DNA from: Pseudophaeomoniella oleicola
Lineage: Eukaryota; Ascomycota; Eurotiomycetes; Phaeomoniellales; Phaeomoniellaceae
NCBI GenBank assembly: GCA_003868215.1
Contig: QWDQ01000005.1
Span: forward strand, 186,001-250,000
Direction of reading: 5' to 3'
DNA length: 64,000 bases
This document shows, one piece after another, positions 37,014-48,209 of this stretch (positions within the stretch are counted from its first letter, which is position 1; every line of letters starts with the position of its first letter). The notes beneath the pieces were generated by a model. It ran no database searches, was not told the origin of the DNA, and was given only the letters and a program-made list of their open reading frames with translations. The position numbers and the translations under genes were made by a program.

Positions 37014-37915
37014 TTTCGAAGTAACAAACCAGGCGACTTGTGATGACGACATGCAAATAGGAGGTCGATATTATCACTATTATACCGTATCTGTGACTGA
37101 CGAATGAACTTCCGCTCCATATCTATACATACCTCATCATAGAGATCTTAATCAAATCAATCATTCAAAAAGTATATAATAAAATAAAAAAAACCTCCCC
37201 TCCCCGGAGTTTTATCTACGTACCTACCGCTTTTCTACCTGAAGTGATGCACCCAAAGAACTTTCCCATTTGATTTGATTTGAAAGGAAAGCCAGAGAGA
37301 GAAGGAAGGGCTCAGGAGCCAGGGTTTAAGTTATTTGTTTCTTCTTGCTATTGGTTATACCCTACCCTCCTAGGTACCTAGGTAGTTATCAAGATATCTT
37401 GAGTGAGTAAGGTAGGTACGAAGTAGACGATGTAGAGCCGTTGAATGTTTATATCTTGTTAATTATATATATATATATATATGACCGGTTCAAACGGAAC
37501 GGAACAGGACGGGTGTGGTTGTTGGGATTTCGAAAACATATGAACTCTTTCTTCTTACTGTATCTAATCTAATTAGCGGAGAGAAGAAAGATGAATTCGC
37601 CGTCGAGCAGAAATTCAATCTCTGGAGATGGAAAAGAGTGTGTATTTCCTTATCGTCATCGCTTAGGTACCTACATATGTACTACCATCAGGTATGGACG
37701 AAGCTACAAGAATGTCAATAACTTTCCAACGGAAAAAGTCTGGAGGGCTTTGCAGGCGCTGGATAAGAGGCTCGGCGGTGCGTACCTAAGACTTGGAACT
37801 TTCTACTCGGCATGTTGAAGCCGAGTACTCCAAGGACTCTTCCTTGGGACCCCATCGTTGAACCGCTGTTCATATCTCCATCTTTCGTTTCCGCTGAGAA
37901 TTTTGTGTCGTGGGC
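37014..37915. other. intergenic, convergent 3' ends, with palindrome and TA repeat
   Basis: Between the SLC35F-type gene (+) and the inositol oxygenase gene (-). It holds an A-rich run near 37177-37192, a perfect palindrome CCTAGGTACCTAGG at 37369-37382 and a TA dinucleotide run at about 37464-37482. No gene is supported. Confidence 0.5.
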
Positions 37916-38869
37916 TTACCACTTGATGACCTTCTGTGGAAAGTACTCATCGATGAGCTCCATGTAGTATGGCTTGAGTTCCTCAACCTTGGGTTTGTCA
38001 TCAGACTTGCTGTAAAGGTCATATGGGTTGAAAGCTCGGACGGCTTCCAGCATCTTTCTGTCATGCTCGTCCATCAAATCCATGTAGGCACACTGTTGAT
38101 GCCATGGGTAGAAGGAGTGGTATCGGATCATGGCAAGAGCCTCCGGTGGGAGGATGGATTGGTCTTTGACAACGTGATAGAGATATTCGTCATGACCCCA
38201 TGAGAGCATGACATTATCCAGGCCGCATCCGTTACTGTAGATACCGTATTTAGAACTATATATGGGGTCGTTGAAGTCCGGGTTGTCTTGGAATGACTTC
38301 TTGCCGTAAATAATCCTGTTGTCAAAGGCGCAACCAACAGGAAAGGTATCTCCGACAACATCCCATTGACCTTGAGATCCGAAGAAATTGAGGAGTTTGC
38401 CAAGGTCATGGACAAGACCAGTAAGTTGCATCCAACGTGGCTTGCCGTCGCGACGAATGGCCTCTGCGGATTGCAGAAGATGTTCAACTTGGGAGAGGGA
38501 TGTATCTGGGTCGGACTCATCAATGAGAGTGTTGAGACGTTCAATGGCCTCCCAAATGGTCATCTCGGCACGAGTATTCACCTTGAAGTCATGGCGAGCT
38601 TTCAGATTGAAAGCAACGGTTTGCTTGGTGTGCTGTTCTTTGTAGAAGTCCTTGACTCGGTCGCAGGCATCTTCATATTGACGAAAGTGGGTCTTGTCCT
38701 TGTTCTCGTCGAACTTGGCCTTTTCATAGATGCTCTTTTCTTGGATACCGTCCTTCTTTAACTGATCTCTCATGATATCGACAGCTTCAATGTCATCTGC
38801 AAGCTCCTCAAGAGCCAGACCATCGCGGTTGGTAGTGTCAAGTGGTTTCTGGACTAAGACGCCAACCAT
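37916..38869 (-). CDS. MIOX: myo-inositol oxygenase
   Basis: A single exon of 317 aa, slightly longer than animal MIOX (about 285). The enzyme uses a di-iron centre and O2 to cleave myo-inositol to D-glucuronate, opening the inositol catabolic route. Conserved pieces are FRQYEDACDRVKDFYKEQH, MTIWEAIERLNTLIDESDPD, LTGLVHDLGKLL (the His-Asp iron-ligand pair), GQWDVVGDTFPVGCAF, NGCGLDNVMLSWGHDEYLYH and MIRYHSFYPWH (further His ligands). LYSKSDDKPKVEELKPYYMELIDEYFP closes the fold. All expected ligands appear present. The start MVGVLVQ is the only good ATG. It is head-to-head with the catalase gene 2.9 kb away. Confidence 0.96.
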   Translation of the reverse strand: MVGVLVQKPLDTTNRDGLALEELADDIEAVDIMRDQLKKDGIQEKSIYEKAKFDENKDKTHFRQYEDACDRVKDFYKEQHTKQTVAFNLKARHDFKVNTRAEMTIWEAIERLNTLIDESDPDTSLSQVEHLLQSAEAIRRDGKPRWMQLTGLVHDLGKLLNFFGSQGQWDVVGDTFPVGCAFDNRIIYGKKSFQDNPDFNDPIYSSKYGIYSNGCGLDNVMLSWGHDEYLYHVVKDQSILPPEALAMIRYHSFYPWHQQCAYMDLMDEHDRKMLEAVRAFNPYDLYSKSDDKPKVEELKPYYMELIDEYFPQKVIKW

Positions 38870-41781
38870 CTTGGAAGCTATTCAACAAAGGTTGAGCCTG
38901 ATTTATCGCAAAGACAATCTGAGCGACAGGTCAATGTGGTAGATTTGACAAGCAGAGAAGTAAGCTCTAAATATTAAGGTGGGAGAGAAGAGAGTAAACA
39001 GGCCTGCCGGGAAGCATATAATCGCAACCAACTCTGCCATTTGGCCAGTAAACTCAGGCATGCTGGAGGCTTGGGATGATCGCTTCGAGGACACCATACA
39101 AGGCTGCGAGCGGTGGTAATCCGGAACAGTAGGTAACCCGTCTCGAATGATCTCATCTCTCGGAACTCTAACAGATCACCTCCTTATCACCTACCTAGGC
39201 AGATGCCTACTCAAGCCAATATGTCCTTGAGAGAGGAACGCGTGGTGCTTGCTTCTTGTAGTGTGTTGCGGTATTTCCGTGTTTTAGTGTCTCGTCCTTA
39301 ACTTCGACCAGTGAGGTAATGGCATCACAGGGCAAGAACGTTGTCTATGCTATCACTGAGATCATTTCCGCTGCTAAGCAAAGTCACCGGGCTCTCAAGC
39401 AATAACCCTGATAATGATACCTCGTGTATAGTATCTCATGATGTTCCTTGTTGCTCATTGGCATAGAAACCCGAATGAGAGTGGACATACCATAGTATGT
39501 TCGTATTTATTGAGACGACATGATTTCAAGCCCTGCCTCCACAGAGGGGGAGGAAGGGGACCCAGGGTCCAGGACGAACTGGTAGCTGTGATGTTGTAGT
39601 AGGCAAACGGCATGTTGGATGTGGACCCGCAGATCTGGGGTTGATAGGAAGTAATACGGCTCTGTGGATGATGTGATCGGGCCGCTTAACCTTGACTTCC
39701 TGCCTTGTTGGCGTGATGAACCCACTCGCACGTTGGGTGTTGTTCAGCCCCAACTGAGATGAAGCATCGTTGCTAATGGATGGATGGACTTACTTTGATA
39801 AAGGCTCCAAATGATGTTCGCTTGTAGGGTCCAAATGCAAGCCTCTGCCAACGAAGGAGTTGAAAGCTCGGATTTTGGATTCCGTGGCATGTATGATACC
39901 TTAGTGCTTAGCAGGTGCAATGGTAAGGTAAAATAGCTTTTGGGGTTAGTGATCAGCACAATTTAAGGAAGATAATCTCAGGAACGGCGATTGGCTGATC
40001 AACCAATCAATCTCTGTTGACTATCGAAGGACTTTTCGGTTCGAAATGTTATCTAGAACAAGCATAGATGAAATCTTGATAGCTGCTTCGTATAACACAA
40101 GATGAACAAGCATCACATAATCTAGCGAGTCCACCAATTGGTATCTAGACAGCACACCAGCATCATTGAAGTTGAACAGCGCCGTCAAAGCGATCAGGTT
40201 CGGTGGTGCACCGCAGGACAGTTCGGTCATACACGGAGACGCAAGAAGATGTTCTTCAATATGAAAAACAACCGAATCGGACATCGTAAGCCGTAGAGAC
40301 ATAAAGCAAGTTGCTTTAGAATGAACGGTAAGGTAATTCCTTAACGAGAAATATGGTATTAAAGTGACGATAGAAGCTTACCAGGTACCTAGAGACGAGA
40401 TTTCCTCATTAAATACCTAAATCAGCCATATTTGTTGATAAATCGGGATTCGATTCTTCGGAACCAACATCTGGTGGACGGACGCTTGGCATTATTACTC
40501 TATGAAGAGGCAAGCAAGCTGAAAGAGAGAAGACAGGTAGGTCATGACCGCAGAAAATGGAGGTTGAGAGGATACCTGATGGACGGTCTCTTGGCATTAT
40601 TGCTCAATCAAGAAGCAAACAAGCTGAAAATGGAAGAGAGGTCATGACCGCAGAAAATGGAGGTTGAAAGGACATCTGGTGGACGGACGCTTGGCATTTT
40701 TCCTCTGTTGAGTTATACAATTACCTTTTATGATCTACAAGAGCCGTCAATTTGCAGCATAGCCTTGTTTACATATATGAGAGCTGGGAGAATACCAGAG
40801 ATGGATGGGCCATGGAGAAAGCAAAGACGAGCTTCTTGTGAAGTCGAATAGAATAGCTGATTACATTGCACCGCGCACCATATTCCCATGGTGGAAAATA
40901 AATATAACACGGATCAACCAGTTGTTTATGGCTATATTGGGACGTTCTCAGTGTGACCGTTCTGGCGGTGGATGCTTTGGACCGAAACCGTCCGAATAGA
41001 AGGCGTGACGTAGAATTGGCGCTCTCTCAGTTTGACATACATCAGTAGCCAGCGAAAGGTAGATATACTTACTGTAAATTAGAGTGATAATGGCTCCAGA
41101 TCATTGACATCATGACCTTCCACGCAGTGCAGTGGGTAGCCTAGCGGTATGTAGGTACCGAAACAACCGGGGGTATCCGCCTGTCACACATCATCTACTG
41201 CCGAGACTGCATGATTCTATGGCCACGGTGTAGGTACGTAGGTACGTAGTAGTGATATCAAATTAAGATAAGAGAAATACTACTACGTATGGTAGAATGG
41301 CGGGGCTGAAAAATGAGGGCGTCATCTTTAAGTGATGAAAACGATTGAGATGATGGTTCCCCGCAAAGTGACCAGGTGCTTCGAATCGAAGACTGAATAA
41401 TTTTTAATAAGCGTAAGATGTGATTCGTCCATATTGACTTCACTCACATATTACTACGATATCATGATCGTAATATTACCAAAAACAGTAAGGCATTTCT
41501 TTGTATTCTAGTATCGGATACAACTACCGTTCGCATTTGGCGTATCATTGTGTACTGTATGCACTGTGCCAGTCATGTAATCCAAGACCAGCTTCACGTC
41601 ATTGTTATGGCTCGTTTCTCCCTTAGCCAAACTTTCGGCTCATTGGGAAATACTTCGTCTTTTGCCTCTTCGCCTCGTGGCGGCAGTTTTCACTTAGCTG
41701 CTACTTATACCTTTCAGTTCTTGGTAGGATCCCTTCATACAAGGATTTCCCTTCTCATTCATTCCACTGAATCAATACTTC
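38870..41781. other. long divergent intergenic region between MIOX and catalase
   Basis: A 2.9-kb interval with no recognised gene. It holds a TACCTAGGCAGATGCCTAC element at about 39190, GGTACCTAG at about 40383, a roughly 100-nt tandem repeat at 40468-40701, and GGTAGGTACGTAGGTACGTAG-like sequence with TACTACGTA at about 41230-41290. Open frames (for example 40021-40302 on the minus strand) have no family resemblance. The ends must hold the two promoters. Confidence 0.5.
40468..40701. repeat. tandem direct repeat, unit about 100-105 nt
   Basis: Copy one is at about 40468-40572, copy two at about 40573-40672, and the start of a third at 40673-40701. Shared blocks are GGTGGACGGACGCTTGGCAT (copies one and three), GCAAGCAAGCTGAAA or its variant, and GTCATGACCGCAGAAAATGG followed by AGGTTGA in copies one and two. 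A plus-strand frame is open through the first two copies, but the peptide is unfamiliar. Confidence 0.85.
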
Positions 41782-44081
41782 ATGAGTGCTCAACAAGTTA
41801 TTGATAGCGTCAAGAGCAGCTTGGACAACATGACCAGCAAAGTCGCAGAAACAGCTGACTATGCTACATCCAGCGCAAAGGTCAAGGATCTCGCGAAGGA
41901 CATCGTCGATGTCAACAATGGCGTCAAACAGACGGCCGATTATGGTGCTGGAATCAGTGATTTGGATCATTGGCTGAAGATCTCCAGTAATGACCGGAAC
42001 GGACCTCATCTTTTGGAGGACCAGATGGCCCGTGAAAGAGTATGTCTTCGCCACTTCCACTCTGTCCCCAGATATATGGCGCTCACACTCTATAGATTCA
42101 CCGGTTCGATCACGAAAGAATTCCGGAGCGTGTTGTGCATGCTCGTGGGGCTGGAGCGCATGGCCACTTCAAGCTCTACGAAAGTGCTGAAGATGTCACT
42201 TCTGCAGGTGTTTTGACTGACACCTCTCGCGACACCCCTGTCTTCATTCGATTCTCAACGGTTCAAGGATCCCGTGGTAGCGCAGATAGCGTCCGAGATG
42301 TTCGTGGGTTTGCCGTCAAATTCTACACCGAAGAGGGCAACTGGGATATCGTCGGCAACGACATCCCAGTTTTCTTCATCCAAGATGCCATCAAATTCCC
42401 TGACTTAATACACGCCGTGAAGCCTGAGCCTGACAATGAGGTTCCACAAGGTCAGTCTGCCCACAACAACTTCTGGGATTTCGTCTACTTGCATCCCGAG
42501 GCAACTCATATGTACTTCTGGGCTATGTCTGATCGTGGTATCCCGCGTTCTTACCGCATGATGCAAGGATTCGGTGTCAACACGTATAGCCTGATCAATG
42601 CCAAGGGCGAGAGACATTTCGTCAAATTCACCTTTACTCCTGAGCTGGGCGTACACTCCTTGGTTTGGGACGAGGCTTTGAAGCTCGGGGGTCAAGATCC
42701 AGACTTTCACCGCAAGGACCTTCAAGAAGCCATCGAGAACGGTGCTTATCCCAAGTGGAAGTTTGGTATTCAAGTCATTCCCGAGTCAAAGCAAGATGAT
42801 TTTGAGTTCGATATTCTCGACGCCACCAAGGTCTGGCCAGAAGATCTGGTTCCTACCAGATACATTGGTGAACTCGAGCTCAACCGCGTCGTCGATGAAT
42901 ATTTCACAGAGGTCGAACAAGTTGCTTTCTGTACCAGCCATATTGTTCCTGGTATCGATTTCTCCGACGATCCTCTATTGCAGGGTCGCAACTTCTCATA
43001 CTTTGATACTCAGATTTCTCGTCTTGGTATCAACTGGGAGGAGCTTCCTATCAACCGTCCAGTTTGTCCAGTTATGAACTTCAATCGTGATGGGGCGATG
43101 CGTCACCGTATCACCAAGGGCAAGGCAAACTACTGGCCAAACAGATTTGAGGCTGCTCCACCGAGGAAGCCTCAGGAGGGCGGTTTTGTTTCTTACCCTC
43201 AGAAAACATCTGGTATCAAAGCTCGTATGCTTTCGGCCAAATTTAACGAGCACTACAGCCAAGCACAATTGTTCTGGAACTCAATGTCACCGATTGAAAA
43301 ACAGCACATCATCAGTGCATTCTCCTTCGAGCTGGACCACTGCGACGATGACATTGTGTACGAGCGCTTGGCAGATCGTTTGACCGCAATTGATCTTAGC
43401 TTAGCACAAGCGGTTGCTGAAAAGGTCGGCGCACCTACGCCGACCAAAGCTACCCGCGAGAACCACGGCAGAAAAGCTCCAGGTCTTTCACAGCTCGAGT
43501 TCATGCCCGAGAAGCCGATCATCAAATCACGTCGGGTTGCAATCATCATCGGTCCTGGATTTGATGCCGTCTCCTACAACGCCGTCAAGGCGGCCGTCCT
43601 TGCTGAACAGGCTGTGCCTTTTACAATCGGTCCACACCGTCAACCAGTCAAGTCGGCCCAAGGTGAAAGCGTCAAACCTGATCACCATTTCAACGGCATG
43701 CGCTCGACCATGTTCGATGCAATTTTCGTTCCTGCCGGTTCTCACGCCGCTGATCTCGCCAAGCAAGGTCTTCCGAGATTCTGGCTTCGTGAGGCATTTG
43801 GCCACTTGAAAGCCATTGGTGCTGTCGGCGATGGCATCAAACTCGTGGAAGCTGCCCTTTCTGAGCTCGACTCCTATAAGGTCGCTTCTGCCAGCGAACC
43901 TGGTGTTGTTGAATGGTACGGCGTCGTGACCGCCAACAAGGCCGACGAATCATCTTTCAAGGAAAAGGTTGAGATCCTTAAGGACGCCAAAGACTTCACG
44001 TCTACATTCTTCTACCAGATTTCTCAGCACAGGAACTGGCAACGTGAACTAGACGGCTTGGCAGACCAGGTTTCCGTCTAG
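41782..44081 (+). CDS. large-subunit catalase with C-terminal DJ-1/PfpI-like domain
   Basis: The exons are 41782-42039 and 42096-44081, giving 747 aa; the intron is 56 nt. The haem catalase core shows [20 protein letters not shown] with the catalytic His, [20 protein letters not shown], the catalytic Asn in [14 protein letters not shown], and the haem-ligand Tyr in [13 protein letters not shown]. The last 150 residues or so ([16 protein letters not shown]...[12 protein letters not shown]) form the DJ-1-like flavodoxin domain found only in large-subunit catalases. No signal peptide is seen, so it is probably cytosolic, like the spore-type CatA of Aspergillus rather than secreted CatB. It removes hydrogen peroxide. 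The N-terminal 60 residues are an amphipathic helical extension ([20 protein letters not shown]). Confidence 0.96.
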
Positions 44082-44774
44082 AAGGCACTTCGAATTGTTC
44101 TCTTCACATTCACGTGCGGCAGAGCTGGCGTGGCTTATGAATGTGGTTTTACCTGAAGTTGATATCATGTAGTATTAATCAATGCAAACAGATCATAGTT
44201 GCCTGAAGTGACATGCAATGATAGCAGAAACGAGGCTTTTGATATTATAAATGCTGGATGCAAGAAGTGATGCAATGTAAGAGCAAAACAGCGTTACCAC
44301 TGCTAAGTAGTGTTTGCATCATTGAAAACACTATATACTACTGTATGGTTACTGAGCGTTGGCCGAATAGGTATATTGACATAATATAGCTACCGTCAAT
44401 TATATTGTCGATATAAAAGATCATCACCACTAACACTGCAATGAAATCGCTTATCTCTCACATTTTGAAAGTCCCAACTTTAGATCTATTGAAGAGGTAT
44501 TCTGTAATTATTACTCTGGAAATGCAATCACTGTTTCTGTATCCTCGTATCTGAAGTTGCAGACGATCGGCATCGGTTGCCGGCTCGTTGAATGACGTAA
44601 AAGACCTCACGCGACAACCAGACATGTGGCAGGATGTGGCAGGATGTTATTTCCTGTCTCAGTGACTGGTTCCTCAAGCAGACCTGAACAGGGGGAGGCT
44701 CATATTATATCATTCACTCTCCCCTCTCTTGTTACATAAAACCCTACTCAGAATTGCTACGCCGACGTTTCATC
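44082..44774. promoter_or_regulatory. intergenic; promoter of first AAAP transporter
   Basis: AT-rich, with two adjacent copies of GTGGCAGGAT at about 44625-44645. It holds the catalase 3' end and the transporter promoter. No gene is seen. Confidence 0.45.
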
Positions 44775-46217
44775 ATGTCAGAAACTACTACACTGAGAGG
44801 TCCTTCTATCACACATCCGGAGAAATATGCCTCTGATCAGACTGACAATGAAGCACAAAGCAAACGCCGTGGTAGTCGACGCCAGTCTTTCGCGAGGCGC
44901 ACAGGATATGAACAGGGAGACCCTTTCGGCGAAGATGGGAGTGAACCAGAGGAAGGCGATGTCAAGTACAGAACCTTGGAATGGTGGCAGGCGGGGATGA
45001 TCATGATCGCAGAAACGATCAGTCTCGGTATCTTGTCACTGCCGTCGGTTCTTGCAAGTATTGGTATGGTTGCTGGCATCATCCTCATTGCAGCACTGGG
45101 TCTTATAGCTACATATTCCGGCTATGTGATCGGCCAGTTCAAGCTTGCATACCCTTGGGTACACAGCATGGCAGATGCTGGGGAGATCCTCTGTAAACCC
45201 CTTGGTCCTAGGGCTGCACTCTGGGGAAAGGAAATATTTGGAGCTGCGCAGACAATTTTTCTCGTCTTCAGTATGGCTTCGCATATCCTCACCTGGACGA
45301 TATGTTTCAGTACGATTACCAATAGCGCAACTTGCACCCTGGTCTGGGGTGTGATAGGGCTCGTCGTCTTCTTTATATTCGACATTCCACGCACTTTGAA
45401 GAAAGTCTCCTGGCTCTCTATCGCTTCCTTCATCTCCATATTCACTGCCGTCTTGATCACCATGATTGACGTCGGAGTCACAAAACCTATTGGACCGAGC
45501 TCTCCTGCCGCAACCCAAAAGGTTGCTTTCCATTCGGCATTCCTCTCCGTCACAAACATAGTTTTTGCTTATGCCGGTCATGTCTCATTCTTCAGCTTTA
45601 TCTCGGAGTTCAAGGATCCTAGAGAATTCCCCAAAGCTCTTGCTCTTCTTCAGATTTCAGATACCACAATGTATCTCGTCGTTGCTATTGTCGTATATCG
45701 CTACGTTGGCGACGACGTAGATTCGCCTGCATTGGGATCTGCCGGCCATTTAGTGAAGAAAGTGGCTTATGGGATGGCAATACCCACCATCATCATTGCC
45801 GGTGTCATCTACGGCCACGTAGCGGCCAAGTACATCTACGTCCGTATTTTCAGGGGTACGAAGCATATGTCGAAACGCACTTTTCTTGCGACCGGTTCCT
45901 GGATAGCAATTGTCCTCACTCTCTGGATCATTGCATGGATCATCGCTGAGTCAATACCTGACTTCAACGATCTCCTGTCTCTGATATCCAGTCTATTTGC
46001 TAGTTGGTTCACTTACGGCATCACCGGACCACTGTGGTGGAACATGAATTGGGGTCGGATGACGAGTTCTCCCCTGAAGATATTCCTGTCTGTGGTCACT
46101 ACGCTCATGTTCGGGTTGGGTGCGGCGATTTGTGGGATTGGATTGTATGCTAGCGGATATGCAATCCATTCTGAGTCCTCAAGTGGAAGCTGGACTTGTG
46201 CAAGTAACGCTCAGTGA
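44775..46217 (+). CDS. amino-acid transporter, AAAP family (copy 1)
   Basis: A single exon of 480 aa. A hydrophilic head of about 70 residues precedes about eleven membrane segments. Marks of the AAAP/Aa_trans family are TLEWWQAGMIMIAETISLGI and LSLPSVLASIGMVAGII in segments one and two, FAYAGHVSFFSFISEFKDPREF, VIYGHVAAKYIYVRIF and WIIAESIPDFNDLLSLISSL. Mould members such as Mtr of Neurospora import neutral and aromatic amino acids with protons; the exact substrate here is unknown. The start chosen is the first ATG in frame (44775), not the upstream TTG. A related carrier lies 13.5 kb to the right on the other strand but has a different exon layout, so the pair is not a recent duplication. 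Confidence 0.92.
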   Translation: MSETTTLRGPSITHPEKYASDQTDNEAQSKRRGSRRQSFARRTGYEQGDPFGEDGSEPEEGDVKYRTLEWWQAGMIMIAETISLGILSLPSVLASIGMVAGIILIAALGLIATYSGYVIGQFKLAYPWVHSMADAGEILCKPLGPRAALWGKEIFGAAQTIFLVFSMASHILTWTICFSTITNSATCTLVWGVIGLVVFFIFDIPRTLKKVSWLSIASFISIFTAVLITMIDVGVTKPIGPSSPAATQKVAFHSAFLSVTNIVFAYAGHVSFFSFISEFKDPREFPKALALLQISDTTMYLVVAIVVYRYVGDDVDSPALGSAGHLVKKVAYGMAIPTIIIAGVIYGHVAAKYIYVRIFRGTKHMSKRTFLATGSWIAIVLTLWIIAWIIAESIPDFNDLLSLISSLFASWFTYGITGPLWWNMNWGRMTSSPLKIFLSVVTTLMFGLGAAICGIGLYASGYAIHSESSSGSWTCASNAQ

Positions 46218-46716
46218 GTGTTGAAGGTTTTTCTTAGGGTTAGCATATGAGTCGCGGGTATTTCTGAAGAGCTGTATACCATGATGGACGGTCGAGCAAT
46301 CGATTGCGAAGGCTCGGAAAAGGTCGGATCAGGAAGAGCCAACTAGTTGAGAGAGACGTTGATTCAAGTCGATGTTACACCTCATATACTCATTACAAGG
46401 TATCTAAGGAGTATCTATCATGGCCACTTCGATTTTGAGAAGCTGCCTGTGGTGATAATTCTGTTATAATAGATCTGGATAATCAATAGGGGCGTCACTC
46501 AGGCGGTGCTCGCTACTATGGTACTTTCCTAGTATTGAAATAGAGCGGTGGGAGGTGGGAAAGTCGACGCAGATTTGCTTGGCGCATTCGGAGAACATCC
46601 AATTTTCCAGAAGCTTAGACTTTTTTGTACTTTGCAATTCATCGCTACAACCACGACGTTACCCGTCCTCTGTCTTTTCCCTCACCAGCCGTATCGGGTA
46701 TCTGTACCTGTCGAAG
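46218..46716. promoter_or_regulatory. intergenic; promoter of mS45 gene
   Basis: A 499-bp interval between two rightward genes. I see nothing notable apart from a pyrimidine-rich stretch just before the mS45 start. Confidence 0.4.
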
Positions 46717-48052
46717 ATGCCACCTCGTGTCTCGCGGCAGGCGACAGTAAACGCCTCGTCAACCAATTTCATTCTCGAAGCGCCACAATGGCAATGCCAA
46801 CGATGCCAACGTCGTGGATTTGCTTCGACACCTGCGAAGTCCACGCGCCTGCGACGTCAGATGTTCTCATGGCTCCAGGGTCCTGGAAAGGTTTTCAAAG
46901 AGCACGTACCTGGCAGCACAAATTATATCAGTGCTTACGATAGGAATGGTCGTCCTTGGCCTGCTGGAGAAAAGTTTGAAAAAGATCCTCTGCGAGATTT
47001 GCGACCTTTCCCGGTCAATTCTGAGTTTTACTCGCAGAGCATCCTCAGCGAAGAGCTACGCAATGAGATCCACAGACAAGTCAAAGTCCTGGGTCAGCCT
47101 GTGCGGCAAGTCAGTGTCGAGTTCGGAGTGGATCTTCGGCGAGTTGGTGCTGTTGTGCGACTAGTCGAGCTGGAACACAGAATGAGAGCAGAGGTATGTT
47201 ATATACGTCTCATTTTCTTTGTACAAATTGGCCTCACTACTATGATGAACAACCAAAAAATTTCGATTAGTCTTGAAGACTGGGGTCTCCCAACCTCGGA
47301 ATGCTTACTCAACCACAAATTACAACTCTCTGACATCAGACCGCCGCCTCTTTTTAAGCTCAAGCATACCGCTCGACTCTGTGCTGACATCACATACGAT
47401 ATAGGGTAAATCTCTTGCCATCCCTTACGCAAGGGCAGTTCATGAGATGGTCCCTGTAACTCCTTACAATCCCGGTCAGCAGGTCGCTCACGAATCGATC
47501 AACGACCTTCCTGTACATGCCGCTACAGACCCGCAGATATTCTGGCCGACCTCAGAATCGCGCGCCTTTAACCGAACAGATGCTGGTCGTGTGTTTTCCG
47601 GTGCGGCCCGACTTCCCGACGGCGACACGACCCCCAAAACGGAGAAACCAAAGAGATTTGAAATGATTGGCAAGCGAGGTGAGGAGCGACAGATCCTCCT
47701 ACCGGCTGATGCTAGAATCCCACATCCGCATCTTATTGAATATCACAGGGATAGGATGGACCGAGGCCTTGCTCAAAACCGGCCTTTGATACAAAGGAGA
47801 AACCGTCAAAGAATAGAGTCGGAAATCGAAGAAGTCAGACAACAGAACGAAAAAAGGAAAGAAATCGAGGATCGAAAGACTACTCGTGTTGAAACCGGAC
47901 GGTGGAATTTCCTATTCAAAGAAGTCCAGGTCTCAAGAGAAGTTACTGGAACTGATGGTAGAGGCCCCCACGCTCCCGGTCACAGATACGGCGTCCCGAG
48001 TCAGGAGAGGAAGAGGGGCCAACACAAGCTACCCAGAAGTGTACCTGTATAG
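46717..48052 (+). CDS. MRPS35: mitochondrial small-subunit ribosomal protein mS45 (MRPS35)
   Basis: The exons are 46717-47193 and 47405-48052, giving 374 aa. The start MPPRVSRQATVNASSTNFIL with CQRRGFASTP is a mitochondrial targeting peptide with a probable cleavage site near residue 40. The body carries SWLQGPGKVFKEHVPGSTNY, DPLRDLRPFPVNSEFYSQSI and VRQVSVEFGVDLRRVGAVVR, then PYARAVHEMVPVTPYNPG and RNFLFKEV-like WNFLFKEVQV, all familiar from the fungal Mrps35 family of the 37S subunit. The intron of 211 nt is long, and a very short extra exon inside it (the family often has a Trp/Lys-containing piece after the MRAE end) cannot be excluded. The tail is basic. It converges on IST3 157 bp away. 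Confidence 0.88.
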
Positions 48053-48209
48053 ATTCTCTATTGGCGTGTCGTCGTGTATTTCGTTCACCTACTTGTGTTA
48101 CATAGCAGGGCATGTTTACGTCCAAATCAGGGCTTCCTCCAACAGAAGCTCCTTGTATAATAATAGAAAGACGGTTAAACTTTGTGCATATACTGTGAAT
48201 TATTAAGTA

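Noticed and set aside
36327-37052. 241-codon open frame on the minus strand
   Set aside because: Antisense to the GC-rich second exon of the SLC35F-type gene; composition effect.
37464-37482. TA run considered as a replication or terminator element
   Set aside because: A simple microsatellite in a convergent intergenic region; nothing ties it to an origin or a specific terminator.
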